NCBI RefSeq assembly: GCF_032362555.1
Contig: NC_083513.1
Location: forward strand, 1,488,001-1,552,000
DNA length: 64,000 nt
From: Amyelois transitella
Lineage: Eukaryota; Arthropoda; Insecta; Lepidoptera; Pyralidae
Direction: 5' to 3'
The notes beneath the pieces are model-generated. The model saw only the letters and a list, made by a program, of their open reading frames with translations, did not search any database and had not been told where the DNA came from. The translations under genes were made by a program, and so were the position numbers. Below are positions 58,956 to 64,000 of the stretch, piece after piece. The stretch's first letter is position 1. The number at the start of each line of letters is the position of its first letter.

Positions 58956-59379
58956 TCGAAAGAACGGCAGATTTGTGTCAGTAGATTTAGGCTTTCCCAA
59001 ATCTTTTTCCAGCCTTAAGGTATGTACTGCTTAAGTAGACTCTAAGGTTTGAAGCTAACAGCTGAGGATGCAATTGATAAATATTAATATTATAGTTTTA
59101 GTTATCAACTTTTGGTACCTATGTCGGAAATCTGATTCAGGTTCTTCAGTTCTCAGATTGTGACAGGATTATATTTATCTCATACAATCAGCTTTCTCCA
59201 TTCCAAAACTGCATTCTAAATATTATAAAACTTATATTTTATCCTCAAAATCATCATCATGATCTTAAGACCTAGTTCAAGTTCGTGTCATCACTGGTCA
59301 AGTACTACTAAGTTAGGTTTTACAGGAAACGGAAACAAATAGAAGAAATAAACGTTTCCGGTTCCCTCAATGTATTAAA

Positions 59380-59625
59380 ATGGCGCGTGGTTTCCAGCAC
59401 CAATAGGAAAAAGAATAGATAAAGCTCCATATTTTTCTTATAGATTACGTAAAAGGCGACTAGGGGATAGGCTTATAAACTTGAGATTCTTCTTTTAGGT
59501 GATGGGCTAGCAACCTTATTTGAATCTCAATTCTATCACTAAGCCAAACTGCCGAACGTGGCCTTTCTGTCTTTGCGAGACTGTACCCCTTAAGGGATAT
59601 AGACGTTACTTATGAATGTATGTAA
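59380..59625 (+). mobile_element. Repeat A copy, diverged
   Basis: GCGTGGTTTCCAGCACC to GGGATATAGACGTTACTTATG. About 58960-59375 shows nothing recognised. Confidence 0.75.
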
Positions 59626-60274
59626 CAAACAGGAGAAATAAAGGTCCCCCCGCTTCCCTCGCGCTATAGAGATGATAGTATGTAAAACAGTCGGTATTAT
59701 ATTGACACTAAAATCGCCTTTACAATGTCCTGTTCACAGCACCCCTTTATCAGTCGCAGAAAGCGTGCCGTTAAAAGCACAAACGTACAACGAACGAGCC
59801 ACTCATTACTCATTCAGACGATAAAAATAATGAACTAGATAATACACGTCTGCCAAGAAATATCATTAATTAATTTAAGGTCAGTGTTTTTGGGAACAAA
59901 TACCTATTGCCGTTTAATTGTTTCTTGATATGATTGAACCAATTATTTAAATATACTCTATATTTATATAATTGGTTTCCGTCTGAGTAAATAAATAAAT
60001 AAATAGAAAGATATTACGCGTACTATCATCTCTCATGAAAAAAAATGGAATGGCGCTTGTTTTTAATTATAATTTTTTATGTATTTTTTTAATATAGTTT
60101 TTTTTTTTTTTAATATAATTACTATCATCATCATTTTCGTGACCTATTGTCTCGCAACCTTTAGATTTTGATTGAAAAAAAAACTACGACACAGGAGTGG
60201 AAAATTCAGGTATCCACAGTATCTATTGTTCTGGCGTTTCATCTTCTCTCTCTCTCTCTCTCTTTCTCTCTCAG

Positions 60275-60333
60275 CGTTCGTGTTCTCAAGCCCGGTGCGA
60301 CTGCACTTCATGGGGAACCTGACCGTTCTCAAA
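60275..60333 (+). CDS. Candidate internal exon, unidentified
   Basis: 59 bases after a long CT tract ending CTCTCTCAG, before GTAACA. It is GC-rich against an AT-rich background and encodes FVFSSPVRLHFMGNLTVLK. It has the look of a real exon from a gene whose other exons are outside the window or unrecognised. A repeat A end fragment follows at about 60390-60440; 60445-61050 shows nothing. Confidence 0.35.
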
Positions 60334-61054
60334 GTAACAAAAGCCATCGGTACATCAGCCCTACACTAAAATCAACCCCACTACTACCCCCTACCCCGCA
60401 AGGTATATAGACGTGATTGTAGAGATATGTATGTATGTTAATGAAAACCAAATGAAGTCAAACTTTTTCCTGATCTAATTTAAGGTGTGGCAGGAAGACC
60501 TTTCCTTAACACCGGATTATTTTGTTTTCAAACTCACAGATAAAATGGTGTGATCTATGACGCAATTTTTCATTTACTTGTCATGGATCGCACCATATTT
60601 GATAATTTTGTTACCTAATATTTTAATACCGCATGATTTTTAATCATGACAATAGCAGAATCATCTTTACACTTTGGAACCGTTATGTCATGTGCCTAGA
60701 GTGTGTTTTTTTATGATAATGAAAAAAAACTTCGTTTATTTTATAGAATTCGAAAAGAATTCGAAATAATAAAAGACAGTTAAAATAGCTGACTGTCTAT
60801 AGAAATGTACGAAGTTGCAAAGCACAACAAAATATGGCGCCATTTTTGCTGAACACAAAAATACATTTTATTTAGTGAATGGCTCTTAAAGAAAAACTTC
60901 GAACAAATCTTTTCTTAAAGATAAGTAGAATGATTACTTATCTTATGTCAGAAATTTTAACTCAACCTGGGTTTTCGAAGGTAGCCGGAGGTTGCAATTT
61001 ACAAGAACACGCAAAGATGAAAGAATTACATTAACCCATTTTCTTAGTGTTAGT

Positions 61055-61130
61055 CAAGGGTGCACCTTCATCTCTCTGGAGAAGAGCCCAGTCGCCTTCC
61101 ACTTCGATCCTGGATAAGGTAAGTCAGGTT
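61055..61130 (+). repeat. Repeat E fragment
   Basis: CTGGAGAAGAGCCCAGTCGC to GGTAAGTCAGGTTTCG. Confidence 0.5.
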
Positions 61131-61159
61131 TCGAAAGAGTTACATCATGGCGTATATAC

Positions 61160-61437
61160 GAGTACATACATACATTTAATCACGTCTTTATCCCTCGCCT
61201 TGATATGCCGTGTGGTTCCCGGTAGGTACCAATATAAAAAGAATAGGACCACTCCATCTCTTACCAATGGATGATAGAATTGAGATTCAAATAGTGACAG
61301 GTTGCTAGCCCATCGCCTAAAAGAAGAATCTCTAGTTAATAAGCCTACCCCTTAGTCGCCTTTTACGACATCCATTAGAAAGAGATGTAGTGGCCCTATT
61401 ATTTTTTGTTATTAGTGCTGGGAACCACACGGCACAT
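61160..61437 (-). mobile_element. Chimeric repeat A with 13-bp target duplication
   Basis: A reverse repeat A whose middle (about 61207-61270) is replaced by the 5' end of a forward repeat A. ACATCATGGCGTA flanks the whole at about 61142-61154 and 61433-61445, showing that it behaves as one inserted unit. Confidence 0.8.
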
Positions 61438-61802
61438 CATGGCGTACTATCATCAATTTGACATGATGTGTCAAAACCACTTAAATAATAAAGAAATATC
61501 AGTCACATCTAAAGGTGTCCTAATCATTTCATTCAACATGCATCCGTAAAGATAATTTATTACGAAACTGTTTCCTGAAACAGTCGGTGCATACCACTTC
61601 GCCAGGATGCTGCAACAAATCTACGGCCATGCATCATGCAGTGATTACGGATAAATGAATACATCTTTCTGTGACATTGTGTAAGCCTCGTTACCACCTT
61701 GCGTTTACGTAAGTAACCACACCACAAAATATACCGAACTATACTTAACTAGTTCCCAGGATAGTAGTTCAAGCCCACCCTTAACCTACGAGTTAGAATT
61801 AA

Positions 61803-62058
61803 CATACATACATACGGTCACGTCTTTATCCCTTGCAGGGTAGACAGAGCCAACAGTCTTGATAAGCCTGAATGGCCACGTTCAGCTATTTGACTTAATG
61901 ATAGAATTGAGATTCAAATAGTGACAGGTTGCTAACCCATCGCCTAAAAAAGAATCCCAAGTTTGTAAGCCTATCCCTTAGTCGCCTTTTACGACATCCA
62001 TGGAAAAGAGATGGAGTGGTCCTATTCTTTTTTGTATTGGTGCCGGGAACCACACGGA
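61803..62058 (-). mobile_element. Repeat A copy with 10-bp target duplication
   Basis: Flanked by TTAGAATTAA on both sides. Confidence 0.9.
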
Positions 62059-62059
62059 A

Positions 62060-62172
62060 TTAGAATTAAGAGAGTGAGTTATAAATATTGACGAAGTGAA
62101 AGATGTATTCACGAATCGTGGCACGTGGCAAGATGTAGTCTCTGCCTAACCCTTCGGGAAAGAAGCTGATTT
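62060..62172 (+). mobile_element. LINE 3' end (repeat B), decayed
   Basis: GAGAGTGAGTTATAAATATT to GGGAAAGAAGCTGATTTAATG. Confidence 0.65.
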
Positions 62173-62174
62173 AA

Positions 62175-63925
62175 TGTACGCAGAACAACCGTGAATCAGC
62201 AATGAGATGGAATCAAATTTATTGAATACTAAATGAAGCATATAGATAATTTAATGTTTGTTTATATTTGTATAACGCAAACTTAAATTATTTTAATTAA
62301 TTCAGTATTGTAGCGGAGGCGTGCGTGACGAGATATCAAAATTATCATCATTTCAACTTAATTATTGGCTTTTGAGCCAGTTTTGTGATATCACCTAAAA
62401 TTAATTAGCGCCGCGGTAGAATTTGATAAGCCAACTATATGTTCTAAAGTGAAGACTTTGTTACAACCGTTACAACCTCTGCTTCCGCGGATATTCTGTT
62501 TTACTTTCTTTCTTTTTTATTTTTACTTATATTTATTGATTTAACTCGGATTTTGAAGAAATATTGAATAGAGATAAGTCCCGAAGTCAAACATAGACTT
62601 CATTTATTATCGCGAATATCAGCTAGTACCCCAAAAGAGTGTTTATTTTTCTTTCTTCTCTTCACGTCAAAATAGAAGGATATATAAATATTACAAAGTA
62701 TTTTTACCCCAAATATTGAACAAGGCCCTAGTTATATAAGTTAGGAAAATCTACGCGAAATATCATATGTTATTTTCCTCAAAAGTTCTGGTATAAAAAT
62801 CTTCCGAGCGGTAGCTTGTTTAACCTTACCATCGTCACGCTTGCGTCTTACGTCACGTGGAATATTTAATTGCGTTTCGTATTTCAATGTTTGTGGACGT
62901 AAAAAACAAAATCTTTTTATTGGAAAGATTTCCTTTAAATCAAAAATATACTTACGCTAGCGCACACCCAGTTCATGCCTCTTTTTGAAAACTGAACGTA
63001 GGCGTGATCTAAAAGAGAAACTTGTAGATATTTTATCTCATCGATCCCGATTTTAATATAATAAGTATTTCGACCTTCTCATATTTATTTACTTTGAGGT
63101 AGACAGAGTGAGACCGTCTTGAAAAGTCTAAAAGGCTACTTTCAGCTTCAGGGCTTAATGAGGATTTTCATATTATCGCTATCGCGAAATTTGCAAGTTA
63201 AATTAGCTACCACTAAATATATCATTTCTTCTTTTATCTAGTATCATTATCTTCTTATTCAGCATTTCCGCACACTGGGGACCGCAAGTCATAGATCACA
63301 GAAATCGACTTATCTCCTTTATCGACCTTTCGCTATCAGAGTGGTGAGAAGATCGCCGTTGTCTTGTTATCATTGTTGTACCGTCAACAAACATTACAAG
63401 CATAGAGGAGATCGGGAAAGAGGTATAGTCACATCATGCGAAAACTTGCGAATACTACCTAGTTTTTAAATTTGCGCCTTGGACTTAATATGGAGATACC
63501 TCTAAGGGACAAATATCAGGCCTAACATCGCTAGTCGTCTACACCATACCCGGATCAAAGAAAAAAAGGAAGATTGTGGGCGACCCCATGGTGAAAAAAA
63601 ATTCATACCTCTAACCCCAAGTTCCAATGCATAATAAAGTCGAAGCAGATACACGCAGAGGGCATCGGAGATGATCAAGTAGAATCAATCCAATTATCTT
63701 CTACCTATGCAAAAGGGAACACAGACTGAGTGATTGACTAACACATTAATGTCAGATTTGAAATAAGACATGTATTTTCCTTATGTGGTCTAAGGGTGGG
63801 GAATAACTGGAGAAGATTTTCCGAAAACGTGGATACTAGCCGCGGACGGCGACTCTGGTATTAAAAAACTTAGTCTCTGTATTCATATCTACTCTGCATT
63901 ATTTATTACCGACCTCCTAGTGCAG
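62175..63925. other. Mostly unannotated sequence
   Basis: AT-rich with one repeat A fragment (63095-63160, reverse). A TATAAAA at about 62791 has no matching initiator, so no promoter is called. Confidence 0.5.
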
Positions 63926-64000
63926 GATGGAGATTATTTCATTACTGCTCGACACGTGCAGCCTGCAATCATATTAAACTGGAATGCACTGGGAGCTGCC
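63926..64000 (+). CDS. Possible exon running off the right edge
   Basis: After GACCTCCTAGTGCAG the sequence is open to the window end (DGDYFITARHVQPAIILNWN then ALGAA) and less AT-rich than its surroundings. The evidence is short and the product is unknown; it may belong with the exon candidate at 60275. Confidence 0.2.

Noticed and set aside
60245..60273. CT-repeat microsatellite as an independent regulatory element
   Set aside because: It is better explained as the polypyrimidine tract of the candidate exon acceptor at 60275.
1..64000. CRISPR array, operon or bacterial feature
   Set aside because: Tandem repeats have no spacer structure, genes are intron-rich, and all recognisable proteins are eukaryotic.

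Overview
This window looks like Lepidoptera (moth or butterfly) nuclear DNA. It is AT-rich with short GC-rich exons, and it is saturated with interspersed repeats: non-autonomous Helitrons ending in CTAGT, a tRNA-derived SINE, and about 40 copies of a second SINE-like repeat with a TATG-type tail. No bacterial features are present. All gene models were built by hand from reading frame, splice phase and remembered family resemblance; no search was run.

Layout. (1) 1-9.2 kb, minus strand: two head-to-tail SV2-like major facilitator transporters. The upstream one (9211 to 1688) is complete in ten exons. Only the first two exons of the downstream one (732 to 26) are inside the window. (2) 12.7-19.0 kb, plus strand: a complete six-exon phosphopantothenate-cysteine ligase (coenzyme A synthesis), its introns packed with SINEs, LINE tails and a Helitron. 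(3) 20810-25805: an apparently intact DNA transposon of about 5 kb with 34-bp terminal inverted repeats. It encodes a spliced 772-residue DDD-type, Sola/DUF7869-like transposase and has an extra BESS-like terminal exon. This is the most novel object in the window. (4) 26-33 kb: very AT-rich, repeat-laden sequence with one weak candidate coding exon. (5) 33.1-39.9 kb, plus strand: eight 3' exons of a TOGARAM/crescerin-like axonemal microtubule regulator; its 5' end was not located. (6) 40-64 kb: mainly mobile-element debris. It contains a small TATA/initiator-driven gene for a 56-residue secreted peptide precursor (47333 to 47163), an internally deleted pogo-like element with a PHD finger, an LTR-retrotransposon-derived insertion with a tRNA-Trp-type primer site and a long palindrome, two MITEs, and a tandem array of tRNA-like units.

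Repeat families named here: A = SINE-like repeat starting near CGTGTGGTTCCCGG and ending in a (TATG)n tail; B = 3' end of a non-LTR retrotransposon whose last ~45 bp resemble those of A; C = tRNA-derived SINE with A and B boxes; D = repeat with AAGTCGGTT-type motifs; E = repeat with CCTGGGTTGGGT and AAGAGCATCGGTTAGTATTC motifs. The host genes are functionally unrelated; what links them is repeated insertion of the same repeats close to their splice sites.
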